A stretch of 64,000 nt of DNA. Source: Psychrilyobacter piezotolerans (GTDB taxonomy: Bacteria > Fusobacteriota > Fusobacteriia > Fusobacteriales > Fusobacteriaceae). Positions 31,073-39,735 of the stretch are shown one piece after another. The stretch lies in NCBI RefSeq assembly GCF_003391055.1, contig NZ_QUAJ01000004.1, forward strand, positions 1 through 64,000, written 5' to 3'. Each line of letters begins with the position of its first letter. Position 1 is the first letter of the stretch. A program made the translations under genes and the position numbers. The notes under the pieces are model-generated. The model had not been told where the DNA came from. It was given only the letters and a program-made list of their open reading frames with translations, and made no database searches.

Positions 31073-31542
31073 TTCATCTTTTTTTCTTTCCCTCTCTTTC
31101 TTCCTATATTTTCTTTGATAAGTTTTTTCTCAATATTGGAATTTTCTATCTTCAGCTTTTCTCTGCAGCTCACCGCATATTCCAGGAGCCATACTCTCAC
31201 TTCATCATCCAAAGCTTCATACTGGACCTCCAAGGCATCTATCTGCTTTCTTTTTCCAAAGTATGTTTCATTGAATTCATTTATTTTTTTATCCAGATCT
31301 TCCAGGGCTTTTTTCATAGATGAAAGATCTGTTAGTTTTAGGATCTTAGCTCTGGTCTTAGAAAACGATTTCTGCATATCCTCGTTCCACTTATTTAAAT
31401 TGAAACTCTTTACCCTCCTCTCATCATCCAGTTCATCTATTACCCCTGCGTGTCTCAGGTGTTCTTCAAAGGTTTCCACCCTTACCTGCATATTCATGCT
31501 TCTTTCTAGCTCTAAGGATAGAGCTGAATCTGGTCTAGCCAT
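31069..31542 (-). CDS. Coiled-coil phage protein, 157 residues
   Basis: The protein is almost entirely charged helix with heptad-like spacing (residues 60-115) and a Lys/Arg-rich C-terminus (RKRGKEKK). No enzymatic motif is visible. It lies in the early leftward block. Its last codon overlaps the end of the converging zinc-ribbon gene by 4 bases. Confidence 0.55.
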   Translation of the reverse strand: MARPDSALSLELERSMNMQVRVETFEEHLRHAGVIDELDDERRVKSFNLNKWNEDMQKSFSKTRAKILKLTDLSSMKKALEDLDKKINEFNETYFGKRKQIDALEVQYEALDDEVRVWLLEYAVSCREKLKIENSNIEKKLIKENIGRKRGKEKKMN

Positions 31543-31633
31543 GTGTTACCTCCTAGGTTTACTATTAAAGCGTGCCTCCTAATATGTTATAATTTGATCA
31601 CCATAATAAAATTAATCACAAGGAGGCACAAAA

Positions 31634-31963
31634 ATGGATTATTCAAAAATAATTCTTAATGATTTAGAGAAACAAATATTAAAATTACTTTCTGCAAATA
31701 AAGTTCATCCTAATATAGATCACATCTATGGGTACTTAAAATTTCCAAATTATGACGAATTATCGACAGCTCTTCATAATTTAAAAAAGATAAATTTTTT
31801 ACATGAATATACGATTCAGACAGAACTTTATTGTCTTACTAAAAATTATGAACAATATGCTATCTACCAAAAACAATTAAAAAAGAAAAACTTTATAAAA
31901 TTTATCCTAGGTATTTCAAGTGCTGTAATAGCAGGATTATTATTAAAAATAATTGCAGATTAA
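31634..31963 (+). CDS. Winged-helix protein with C-terminal membrane anchor
   Basis: The first 75 residues look like a winged-helix domain (EKQILKLLSANKVHPNIDHI, then LSTALHNLKKINFLHE and a YCLT wing). The last 25 residues are a membrane span (FILGISSAVIAGLLLKIIA). CAAGGAGG precedes the ATG. A membrane-tethered regulator encoded against the early operon could be a lysogenic or exclusion gene. Function is not established. Confidence 0.55.
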   Translation: MDYSKIILNDLEKQILKLLSANKVHPNIDHIYGYLKFPNYDELSTALHNLKKINFLHEYTIQTELYCLTKNYEQYAIYQKQLKKKNFIKFILGISSAVIAGLLLKIIAD

Positions 31964-32075
31964 CTGCCACTATACAGATTAAAAAAACTATAAAAAATTT
32001 ATTTATCGATTCTCTGATTATAACTAAATTACGTGTTACAAGAGAAAAACTTATAACTAAAGGACATTCTTTCAT
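31902..32075 (-). CDS. Possible 57-residue membrane protein
   Basis: From an ATG at 32075 behind GGAGTGAGGTG the frame encodes a short N-terminus and a long hydrophobic stretch (FFIVFLICIVAVN and LFLIIILLL). It overlaps the end of the opposite-strand winged-helix gene by about 60 bases, which lowers confidence. It may end earlier or be unreal. Confidence 0.35.
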   Translation of the reverse strand: MKECPLVISFSLVTRNLVIIRESINKFFIVFLICIVAVNLQLFLIIILLLQHLKYLG

Positions 32076-32140
32076 TTCACACCTCACTCCTAATTTATTT
32101 AAAATTTTAGAGTAGATCTGTTTCTACTCTTTTTTTTCAT

Positions 32141-32281
32141 CTAAAATAATTTCCGTTTCTTCTCCCCGGTAGGAGTAACATCACAGGTCAGCTTTTTTAC
32201 TTTTTTTATAAATTCATTCTTTTTTATCTTATCTTTATTCCTGAAGACACTTTTTATAACCTTAGCATTTGAAATTTCCAT
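32141..32281 (-). CDS. 46-residue basic phage early protein
   Basis: ATG at 32281 follows AAGGGGGGAAC. The product is very basic (SVFRNKDKIKKNEFIKKVKK) with a single Cys, as in small early DNA- or RNA-binding proteins. It is second in the leftward transcript after the Cro-like gene. No family is recognised. Confidence 0.55.
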   Translation of the reverse strand: MEISNAKVIKSVFRNKDKIKKNEFIKKVKKLTCDVTPTGEKKRKLF

Positions 32282-32352
32282 AGTTCCCCCCTTGTTATTA
32301 AATAAAATTTTTTAATTTCGACATAATATTTCTTGTTTGCAAACGAGAAAAT

Positions 32353-32508
32353 CTAATTTAAAAATTCTTTTATTTTTTTTAGCGTTATAGGGTCTTGAAT
32401 TTTTATTTTTAAATACATATTTCTTCTCTCTAAACCAATGATATTAGATAGTTTAGTCATTGTTAATCCTTTTAAGATAACTTTTGATTTTATTTCATTC
32501 AGTTTCAT
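32353..32508 (-). CDS. Cro-like helix-turn-helix protein (51 residues)
   Basis: This is a minimal Cro-type fold: helix MKLNEIKSKVILKGLTMTKLSN, turn, then the recognition helix IIGLERRNMYLKI. It is the first gene of the leftward early transcript, divergent from the S24 repressor gene, and starts behind AGGAGGAGATAT. It likely competes with the repressor for the TCTCA operators in the 139-base gap. Confidence 0.7.
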   Translation of the reverse strand: MKLNEIKSKVILKGLTMTKLSNIIGLERRNMYLKIKIQDPITLKKIKEFLN

Positions 32509-32536
32509 ATATCTCCTCCTATACTTAGAACGCTGT

Positions 32537-32632
32537 TCTCAATTGAGATATTAACTTAATATTTCTCATTTGTCAACAGAAAATCAAATAAAATTTCTCA
32601 CTTGAGATCAAAAGATGTAAACTTAAATGAGA
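32537..32632. promoter_or_regulatory. Immunity operators (four TCTCA/TGAGA sites)
   Basis: TCTCAATTGAGA (32537-32548), TCTCATTTGTCA (32564-32575), TCTCACTTGAGA (32596-32607) and a half-site TGAGA (32628-32632) lie between the divergent repressor and Cro-like genes. The first two overlap the -10 and -35 of the leftward promoter, so occupancy would shut it off. Confidence 0.75.
32548..32576 (-). promoter_or_regulatory. Leftward early promoter
   Basis: On the minus strand TTGACA (32571-32576), a 17-bp spacer and TAATAT (32548-32553) form a strong promoter for the Cro-like gene and the early operon. It is embedded in the operators. Confidence 0.8.
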
Positions 32633-32647
32633 ATTAAAGGAGGAGTT

Positions 32648-33319
32648 ATGAATAAATATGTTGTTAACTCAGAAAAAAGAAAAAAACTAGGTGAATATAT
32701 AAAAAAAATCAGAGAACAAAAAAAATTAGGAATGAATCAATTATCTATAAAAATTTCAGTAACCAATTCATTGATTTCAAAATTAGAAAATGGATTAACA
32801 CAAAAAATTAGTCCCTTTTTACTTAAAGAAATAGCAAAGGGATTAAGAGTTGACTATAAAGAACTTTATAAAATCGTTGGATATTTAGAAGAGGACGATT
32901 GTCTTCCAGAGGGAAATCTAGACTTAGAATGCAATTTTAAAAAAATTCCTCTGTATGACTCTATTTCAGCAGGAGTAGGTCTAGAAGATTTAGAGAATGA
33001 AGATATTGACTTTATAACTGTTCCTGATATCAAGCAGTTTTCAGGAGACGTTGTTGCTATCAAGGTTTCAGGAGATTCAATGGAATATACTATCGAGAAT
33101 CGTTCTATTGTCTTCATAAGGAAAGATGTAGAAGTTCCTAACAAAAAGGTAGGAGCATTTATACATAATAACAAAGCATTACTAAAAAGATATATATGTC
33201 TTGATGAACATTGCTTCTTAAGATCAGATAACAGGGATTATCCAGATATTGAAATTAAAAAGAATGATGAATTTGTAGTAGTGGGTCGCTTTATAGGGCA
33301 ATTAAACGAGGAAGAGTAA
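32648..33319 (+). CDS. CI/LexA-type phage repressor (XRE helix-turn-helix plus S24 peptidase)
   Basis: The 223-residue repressor has an XRE helix-turn-helix (GMNQLSIKISVTNSLISKLE, about 25-45) and an S24 LexA-like domain. The cleavage site is probably SAGVGL (near 105). The serine in KVSGDSMEYT and the lysine in KKVGAFIHNNKALLKRY complete the Ser-Lys dyad. It should keep the prophage silent and self-cleave upon RecA activation. The ATG at 32648 behind AAAGGAGGAG is preferred over one 21 bases upstream. Confidence 0.88.
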   Translation: MNKYVVNSEKRKKLGEYIKKIREQKKLGMNQLSIKISVTNSLISKLENGLTQKISPFLLKEIAKGLRVDYKELYKIVGYLEEDDCLPEGNLDLECNFKKIPLYDSISAGVGLEDLENEDIDFITVPDIKQFSGDVVAIKVSGDSMEYTIENRSIVFIRKDVEVPNKKVGAFIHNNKALLKRYICLDEHCFLRSDNRDYPDIEIKKNDEFVVVGRFIGQLNEEE

Positions 33320-33371
33320 GTAAGACTTATTTTGTGAGCAGAAGAGGCAGGGGGAAAAGAAGGGAGAAAGC

Positions 33372-34073
33372 ATGGGCGAAATAATAATAAGTATTAACGA
33401 TGATTATAGCACTACTGTTAAAGGAAAGATTGAAGAGGAAATCTCTACTAATACTGGAGGATTATATTCAATTTGGGCAGAGATAATTGATATAAATAAA
33501 TTCATAAACTATTGGAGAGACAGAGAGGATCGTTATGAGAAACTTAAAAATCAATGTAAAGAGGAAAACTCTAGTACTAAAACGTCCCCTAAATTACCTA
33601 AGATATATAGTGAAATAACAAAAATAACTGAAAAACCATTTTTGGAAGGTACAAGCCAAATAATAAGAGACGTTAAAATAAAAGAAAAAATAAGGATAAC
33701 AAAAGTAAGTAATTATACATTACTTTATATCGGAGAAGCTAAAGATTTAAGAGACAGACTTAAGGCGCATATGAATGTATCTATAAATACTGCTGGACTT
33801 AAATTATTTGGAAGTAATAATAGTACTGAAACCATTCCATTACAAAGAATAACAGAAGAAGAGATTAATACGTTGAAAATAGATGGAAAGGTTCCTCACA
33901 TAAGGAATATTAAAATTAATTATATGAAAGTAAATAAAGAAAAAAAAGCGAGATTGAAGTTAGAAGGACAGTTACAACATAATTATAATTGTCTAATTGG
34001 CCTTAAAAGTGAAAAACGTTTTAATGAAGATATGACTGAAATAATAAATGAACTAGGATTGCCTACGGAGTGA
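33372..34073 (+). CDS. GIY-YIG-like nuclease domain protein
   Basis: The 233-residue protein has a GLYSIW strand (for GIY) and a TLLYIGEAKDLRDRLKAH segment (for YIG plus the catalytic Arg). LEGQLQHNYN near the end carries the metal-binding Glu. The first two motifs are about 90 residues apart, much wider than in classic GIY-YIG, owing to an insert at 40-105. It is the first cargo gene behind the repressor, so it may be expressed in lysogens. Possible roles are homing or defence; both are inference. Confidence 0.65.
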   Translation: MGEIIISINDDYSTTVKGKIEEEISTNTGGLYSIWAEIIDINKFINYWRDREDRYEKLKNQCKEENSSTKTSPKLPKIYSEITKITEKPFLEGTSQIIRDVKIKEKIRITKVSNYTLLYIGEAKDLRDRLKAHMNVSINTAGLKLFGSNNSTETIPLQRITEEEINTLKIDGKVPHIRNIKINYMKVNKEKKARLKLEGQLQHNYNCLIGLKSEKRFNEDMTEIINELGLPTE

Positions 34074-34150
34074 TGAAAGAGAAAGTAGGATTGCTTGTAA
34101 GGTAGTTTGGATTTTGAATAAAGCGTAGGAGAAAAGTTTTGGGGGGAGTT

Positions 34151-35401
34151 ATGTTAGATAAAGAACAATTTTTAAAAAAATATCATATTAAAGAAGATCA
34201 ATTTAATCAAATCAATTTACCTTGGGAAGACCTTAATCATATATATATAGATTATGAATCTTCAAAAAATAATATTGAAACCATTTTAGATAATATAGTT
34301 AAAGAATTAAGGCAATGTAAAAATATTCATTCAATAAGAGCTCGTGTTAAAGATTCTGAACACTTAATTGAAAAAATAATAAGAAAAAAGATTCAAACTC
34401 CTGAATGGAGAATAAGTATTGAAAATTATAAAAATGAAATAACTGATATTATAGGCGTAAGAGTAATTTGTTTATTTAAGAAAAATATGCAAGAAATTAA
34501 TAAGTATATACAAAAATTAGAATATGAATCCACTGGTAAAATAGAAGTAAATATAAGAAAAGGCGATGATGAAAGACCTTATAGTAACATTGGAGTAATT
34601 AAGGTTCGTAAAACAGGATATAGGTCTATTCATTATAATTATAAAGTTCAAGATATTAGAGGTAAAAAAATTATTTGTGAAATTCAATTAAGAACTATTT
34701 TTGAAGAAGCATGGGGAGAAATAGACCATACAATAAGATACCCTTATCTACAAGATGACCCGCATCTAAATGATTATTTTAAAGTTTTAAATAGATTATC
34801 TGGACTTGCAGATGAAATGACTAATTTTTCAGAAGATTTGGTAAAACTTATAACAAAGGCTAAAAAGTCAGAAGAAGCTGTAGAGTTAAATGGTGAATTA
34901 AGAAGATTAAAAAAAGAACTAGCAAAAAAAGATGAAAAAATTTCTAAATATGAAAAAGAACTAAAAATGAATAGAGATAGAAAAAGAAAAGTACAGTCTA
35001 TAACTTTAGAACCTTCGGTAGCAACTTTGAGTGCAACAGAACAAATTAGCCTATCACCTTCAAGGTCTGTATTAGAAGATTCCATTACATCTACATTAGG
35101 GCATTCCATATCGGGTTCGGTAGGAGCTTCATTGGCAAATTCGACTAGATCTGCATTAGTAGATTCAGTTAGATCTTCGCTAGGGCATTCCATATCGGGT
35201 TCGGTAGGAGCTTCATTGGCAAATTCGACTAGATCTGCATTAGTAGATTCAGTTAGATCTTCGCTAGGGCATTCCATATCGGGTTCGGTAGGAGCTTCAT
35301 TGGCAAATTCAGTTAAATCTTCGGCAGCTATATGTAGCAAATGTAACACTGTTAATTTTAGACCTAATCATGTTTGCTCTAAATGTGGAAATTTATTATA
35401 G
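34151..35401 (+). CDS. Small alarmone synthetase (RelA/SpoT domain) with repeats and zinc ribbon
   Basis: Residues 40-230 form a RelA/SpoT synthetase domain with the expected signatures: RARVKDSEHLIEKIIRKK, DIIGVRVICLF, TGYRSIHYNYK and EIQLRTIFEEAWGEIDH with its catalytic Glu. No HD hydrolase domain is present. A coiled coil (250-290) follows, then 28-residue Ser/Gly/Ala repeats (84-bp DNA repeats) and a C-terminal four-Cys ribbon (CSKCNTVNF ... CSKCGNLL). Phage-borne synthetases include toxSAS/CapRel-type defence enzymes, but here the tail is unlike those I know. The ATG at 34151 follows GGGGGGAG. Confidence 0.8.
   Translation: MLDKEQFLKKYHIKEDQFNQINLPWEDLNHIYIDYESSKNNIETILDNIVKELRQCKNIHSIRARVKDSEHLIEKIIRKKIQTPEWRISIENYKNEITDIIGVRVICLFKKNMQEINKYIQKLEYESTGKIEVNIRKGDDERPYSNIGVIKVRKTGYRSIHYNYKVQDIRGKKIICEIQLRTIFEEAWGEIDHTIRYPYLQDDPHLNDYFKVLNRLSGLADEMTNFSEDLVKLITKAKKSEEAVELNGELRRLKKELAKKDEKISKYEKELKMNRDRKRKVQSITLEPSVATLSATEQISLSPSRSVLEDSITSTLGHSISGSVGASLANSTRSALVDSVRSSLGHSISGSVGASLANSTRSALVDSVRSSLGHSISGSVGASLANSVKSSAAICSKCNTVNFRPNHVCSKCGNLL
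35098..35330 (+). repeat. 84-bp tandem repeats in the alarmone synthetase gene
   Basis: The unit starting AGGGCATTCCATATCGGG begins at 35098, 35182 and 35266. The first two units are practically identical and the third is partial. Each encodes 28 residues with G-H-S-I-S-G-S-V-G-A-S-L-A-N-S. Near-identity at silent positions shows recent expansion or ongoing slippage. Confidence 0.9.
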
Positions 35402-35425
35402 TAAAATAATTTTATGGAGGGAGTT

Positions 35426-35764
35426 ATGAAAAAAATAATTTTATTTTTACTACTATCAGTTTCTATCTTTGGAAAATTAAATTTAAAGGTTATATATTCG
35501 GATGCAATAGATAAAGGAATAACAATGGAAAGAGCTCAAAATTTTAATTCTGAAGAATTTGAGAGCTCTCTAAAAGAAGAGATAAAAGGTGAAAAAGTAA
35601 CCGTAAATGAATCTGACGAAAAGATAGAACATCTAGTATATGTAACTAAAAGCGGGAAGAAGTATCATAGAGAGAGTTGCAGGTATAATAAGAATACTAG
35701 AGCGATGAGTGTAGGAGAGGCTAAAGATAGAGGATTAGAAGCTTGTAAGGTTTGTAAGCCGTAG
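35426..35764 (+). CDS. Secreted protein with C-terminal metal-binding motif
   Basis: The 112-residue product has a signal peptide (MKKIILFLLLSVSIFG). A C-terminal module reads KYHRESCRYNKN, then AMSVGEAKDRGLEACKVC, the H-x3-C ... C-x2-C pattern of Ada-like/Excalibur-type small modules. The same logic appears in the short proteins at 14076 and 43739. It probably acts in the periplasm. The function is unknown. GGAGGGAG precedes the ATG at 35426; the upstream ATG overlaps that site. Confidence 0.6.
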   Translation: MKKIILFLLLSVSIFGKLNLKVIYSDAIDKGITMERAQNFNSEEFESSLKEEIKGEKVTVNESDEKIEHLVYVTKSGKKYHRESCRYNKNTRAMSVGEAKDRGLEACKVCKP

Positions 35765-35777
35765 GAGGTAATAGTTA

Positions 35778-36566
35778 ATGAATAAAATTATAGTATGGCA
35801 AATAATAATAACAATTATACTCCCTATTATGGTTTGGTATTTCAAAGTTAAAATACCTGCAAAAATAAAATATGATTATGATTTTAAACTTTCTGAATTA
35901 GAAAGTAAACTAAAATTAGAAGAAAAAGTAATGGAAGATTTAAGACGGAATGCAATAGTAGGAGCAGAAAAAAGACAAGGAATTCTTTACACTCGTAAAT
36001 TAGAAGCTTGTGATGAATTATGGGAAGAAGTGCAAAAACTAACTTCATTAAAAGCATTATCAACTTATTTAATGGGGATCAAAGAGGATGAATTTTTAAA
36101 ATCAGACTATAAAAATTCAAATAACAGTTTGCTTATTGAAAGTTTTGGAAAGATAACTGGATTTGAATCACAAAAAAAACAAACAACCAAAAATAAGCTT
36201 TCTTTACAAAGACCATATTTATCAGAACGCTTATGGGCATTGTATTTAGCACATAGCTCAGTATCGATTATAATAATAAATAAATATGAATCTTTAAAGA
36301 ATGGAATAGATATTAGAAACCTTATAGACTATAATGGTATTTTAAATTTAATAAAAAAAGTAGAACCATTAAAATTTAGTGCATACACAGAAATTAGTAG
36401 TGTTAATGCATTTATAATATTAGAAGTGTTAGAAAATAATGTGTTAAATGAAATCAAAAAAATTCATTCGGGAATTGAAGAAGATAAAAAAAATATAGAA
36501 ACTAATAGAGAAATAATTAAATATGCGGAAGAGCTTCGTATAAAAGAGAAGTTAAAGGATAAATAA
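35778..36566 (+). CDS. Membrane-anchored helical protein, unknown
   Basis: The 262-residue protein has one N-terminal span (about 5-22) and a long, charged, helical cytoplasmic part with a coiled coil near 35-60. No catalytic motif is recognised. It lies 13 bases after the secreted protein gene and within the rightward cargo run. Such membrane-tethered helical proteins are common in phage exclusion systems, which is only suggestive. Confidence 0.5.
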   Translation: MNKIIVWQIIITIILPIMVWYFKVKIPAKIKYDYDFKLSELESKLKLEEKVMEDLRRNAIVGAEKRQGILYTRKLEACDELWEEVQKLTSLKALSTYLMGIKEDEFLKSDYKNSNNSLLIESFGKITGFESQKKQTTKNKLSLQRPYLSERLWALYLAHSSVSIIIINKYESLKNGIDIRNLIDYNGILNLIKKVEPLKFSAYTEISSVNAFIILEVLENNVLNEIKKIHSGIEEDKKNIETNREIIKYAEELRIKEKLKDK

Positions 36567-36678
36567 ACTGTTTGGTAATCATAAGAAGAGTTTGTAGGTA
36601 CAAAAGAATACTAGGACTAATAAATAAAAAATAATTTAAATCTAATAATATTATAGAATTATAAAAGAGGGGGAATTA

Positions 36679-38109
36679 ATGAAAAATAAAATACTGCTAG
36701 ATGTAGATAAAATAGGTTTAGATTTTAGAAATCCAAGATTAGAGGAAAGTCAAAGCGAATTTGAATCGCTAAAATCAATGTTAAAAAATCAAAAAGATAA
36801 AATATATCCTTTAGCTTTGGATATCTTGGAAAGAGGATTAAATCCCTCTGAAAATATTATAACAACAAAAAAAAATGGAAAATATATAGTTCTAGAAGGA
36901 AATAGAAGAATCACATCTTTAAAACTCTTAAAAAATCCTAAACTTATAGAAAATATAGATATAAATTTATTCAAAAGATTTACTCGTCTTCATAAAAAAT
37001 TTATGGAAAATCCAATAGAAAAAATAGAGTGTATTAATTTTGAAAATGAAAAAGATGCTTTATATTGGATAGATTTAAAACATACAGGAGAAAATAAAGG
37101 AAAAGGTGTTGTTTCTTGGACAACCCAACAGCAACAGTTATTTCAAGGAAGATATAAAAATGAAACATCAAAAGAAATTAATGTCCTAAAATTACTTGAA
37201 AAATATGGAACTTTTAATGAAAGTTATAAAAATAAATTAGGAAATATCCCCTTAACAAATTTAAATAGACTATTATCTGACCCTGATATCAGAGAAGTTA
37301 TAGGTATTAATTTTAAAAATAATAATCTTTTTTTAAAAGAAGATAAGAAAATTGAAAAGACAATAGAATATCTTGAAGAAATTGGAAAAGATTTAATGGA
37401 TAAAAAAATTAAGGTCGGAGATATTTATACAAAAGAAAAAAGGGTTGATTATATTTCAAAAGTAAGTAGCAGAATTAAAGAAAAAGATAGTAGTGGAGAA
37501 AATAGGCAATCAGTTCAAAACCCTTTGGTTAAGAATAATCAAATCATTTTGGATGAAAATGAAAAAAAAGCAATAGAATTAAATGATTCAAATAAGAAAG
37601 TCCCTCCAGTAGAGAATAATTTAGAGATTTTTTCTAAAAAAACTAAGTCATATCCAACAACAAAAGCAAGAAAATATTTAATGCCTATAACTTTTAGATT
37701 GAAAATAGAGTCACAACGAATAAATAATATTTTTAGAGAATTAAAAACAATAGAGATAGATAAATATCCAAATAGCGTAGGAATTTTATTCAGAGTTTTT
37801 TTAGAATTGACTTTAGACTGGATAATTGACAAAAAAAAATTAACGGGGCACAGTGATATAAAATTAGTTAAAAAATTAGAAGTTGTAAGAAATTATATGA
37901 GAGAAAATAAGTTGATGGATAGAGAAGAACTGAAAATAATTAATACAGTAATTTCAACAAAAGACCATCTTTTTTCAATTACTACATTAAACAATTATAT
38001 TCATAATAAAAGTCATTCTCCAACTTCTAATGATTTAAAAACACATTGGGATAATTTTGAGATATTTATAGAAAAAATTTGGGATGCAGTAGAGGAGAAA
38101 AGTCAATGA
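36679..38109 (+). CDS. ParB/sulfiredoxin-fold protein of a three-gene cassette
   Basis: The 476-residue protein starts with a ParB-like N-domain (MKNKILLDVDKIGLDFRNPR, GLNPSENIIT, then VLEGNRRITSLKLL, the E-G-N-R-R box of ParB/DndB-type nucleases or NTPases). A middle region has WTTQQQQLFQGRY, and a C-terminal helical domain (about 330-470) resembles an adaptor. It overlaps the next gene by 4 bases (ATGA), and the methylase gene follows that. The cassette recalls anti-phage modules; activity is unproven. Confidence 0.65.
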   Translation: MKNKILLDVDKIGLDFRNPRLEESQSEFESLKSMLKNQKDKIYPLALDILERGLNPSENIITTKKNGKYIVLEGNRRITSLKLLKNPKLIENIDINLFKRFTRLHKKFMENPIEKIECINFENEKDALYWIDLKHTGENKGKGVVSWTTQQQQLFQGRYKNETSKEINVLKLLEKYGTFNESYKNKLGNIPLTNLNRLLSDPDIREVIGINFKNNNLFLKEDKKIEKTIEYLEEIGKDLMDKKIKVGDIYTKEKRVDYISKVSSRIKEKDSSGENRQSVQNPLVKNNQIILDENEKKAIELNDSNKKVPPVENNLEIFSKKTKSYPTTKARKYLMPITFRLKIESQRINNIFRELKTIEIDKYPNSVGILFRVFLELTLDWIIDKKKLTGHSDIKLVKKLEVVRNYMRENKLMDREELKIINTVISTKDHLFSITTLNNYIHNKSHSPTSNDLKTHWDNFEIFIEKIWDAVEEKSQ

Positions 38110-39722
38110 TTGAAAAGATTATGATAAAAAAATTTAGAGCATTAAAAAATTTAGAAATAGGATTAGGAGAAAATTTGACAGCTATTGCTGGGCAAAATGG
38201 AACGGCTAAAAGTACAATTTTAGGAATGATTGCACAGCCATTTGAAATAACTGGAAAAAAAGAAAAAGATTATTTAACTGAAGAAGATTTAAAAAAATCT
38301 TTAATAACTTCTAAAAGTTTTAATACTAAATTTAAAGATATTTTCAAATTAAGTCCTGTTCATGATTCTCATGGTGAAAGTAGGGGTAAAGAGGACCACT
38401 ATCATTATGAACTTTACTTTAATAAAGAGGATGAAATAATTTATGAAAATCCATTACAGGTAAAAGGGAATCCAAGAGACGTACCTCCTTATCTTAGGTT
38501 AGTAGCAGGGAAAACAAGAGATGCTGGTCATGGAAATATACCATATCCAGTAATTTACTTAGGATTAAGTAGAATATATCCTATAGGAGAAAGTCAAAAA
38601 TTAGAGAACAAGGATGATAATTTAACTACAGAAGAAGAAGAATTTTACAAAGAAAAGTACAAAAATATATTACTTTTAACCGATGAAAATTTAGAAAAAA
38701 CAGAAATGGTAGAAAAGGAAAAAGTGACTACTTTAGCAGTTAGTACAACAACCTATGATTGGAGAAGTATATCAGCGGGACAAGATAATATAGGGAAAAT
38801 AATTGCTAGTATTTTAGAGTTTAAAAGATTAAGTGAAAAATCAAATTATAAGGGTGGAATATTACTTATTGATGAAATAGAAAGCACTCTTTATCCTAGA
38901 GCCCAAGAAAAATTAATAGAATTTTTAAATCAACAGGCATCTAAATTAAATTTACAAGTCATTTTCACAACTCATTCTTTAGAAATATTGGAAAGAATGA
39001 TTATAGATAAAAAATATTCAAATAGTAAGGTCAATTTTTTAACTAAAAAATATGGACCATTAGTTGTAGAAAAAACTAACTCCATAGAAGAACTAAGAAA
39101 TAATTTATTGGTTTTACCTACAGGATCTGAAAAAAAAATTCCTAAAATTAACGTATATTTTGAAGATCAAGAAGCTGAAGAAATGCTAAAAAATATTATA
39201 AAAACAAAAAGTATCCTACAGTATTGTAATTTTTTAGTTTTGGAATTAGGTGCACCTCAAATTTCAGCTATTGCAACAAAAATTAATGAACTAAAAAATG
39301 GTATAATTGTTTTTGATGGTGATTGTAAAATATCAAAGGAAAAAGGAACAATTAAAAAAAACATGAAAAAACATAATTTTTATTTATATTTAATAGGGGA
39401 TAAAAGTCCAGAAAATATGTATCTAGATTATTTAGACAGTTGTAGTTCTTCACATGATATTTGGAAGAAGACTTTACGATCATATGGACGCCAAAACTAT
39501 CTAGATAATGCTCCTTTAAAAACAAAGAGAAATAGAGAAAATGTAAAAAAATGGTATAAAGAAGATAAAAAATATTTTGGTACAGATATGAATAGGCTAT
39601 ATAAAACAATATTAAACGAGGATAAAAACTTAGTAGAAGAAGAAGAGAGATTTAAGAAAGATTTTGTAGATAAATTAAAAAAATGTTATAATGAGACATA
39701 TGGAATGATATTTTTAAAATAA
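38106..39722 (+). CDS. OLD-like AAA ATPase with probable TOPRIM nuclease domain
   Basis: The 538-residue protein has Walker A AGQNGTAKST (near residue 31), an ABC-type signature region RSISAGQDNIGK, Walker B ILLIDEIESTLYP and an H-loop TTHSLEIL. A C-terminal domain (about 345-450) reads NVYFEDQEAEEML with an early Glu and GIIVFDGDCK with a D-x-D, which fits a TOPRIM fold. ATPase-TOPRIM proteins of the OLD/AriAB type are phage-defence effectors. The ATG at 38106 overlaps the upstream stop; an in-frame start 27 bases earlier is less likely. Confidence 0.7.
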   Translation: MIEKIMIKKFRALKNLEIGLGENLTAIAGQNGTAKSTILGMIAQPFEITGKKEKDYLTEEDLKKSLITSKSFNTKFKDIFKLSPVHDSHGESRGKEDHYHYELYFNKEDEIIYENPLQVKGNPRDVPPYLRLVAGKTRDAGHGNIPYPVIYLGLSRIYPIGESQKLENKDDNLTTEEEEFYKEKYKNILLLTDENLEKTEMVEKEKVTTLAVSTTTYDWRSISAGQDNIGKIIASILEFKRLSEKSNYKGGILLIDEIESTLYPRAQEKLIEFLNQQASKLNLQVIFTTHSLEILERMIIDKKYSNSKVNFLTKKYGPLVVEKTNSIEELRNNLLVLPTGSEKKIPKINVYFEDQEAEEMLKNIIKTKSILQYCNFLVLELGAPQISAIATKINELKNGIIVFDGDCKISKEKGTIKKNMKKHNFYLYLIGDKSPENMYLDYLDSCSSSHDIWKKTLRSYGRQNYLDNAPLKTKRNRENVKKWYKEDKKYFGTDMNRLYKTILNEDKNLVEEEERFKKDFVDKLKKCYNETYGMIFLK

Positions 39723-39735
39723 GGAGTGGTGAAGT

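Noticed and set aside
35098-35330. Possible CRISPR array
   Set aside because: The repeats are contiguous 84-bp coding units without spacers; no cas genes are near.
34774-35349. 191-codon antisense frame over the alarmone synthetase repeats
   Set aside because: It mirrors the in-frame tandem repeats on the other strand and has no start signals.
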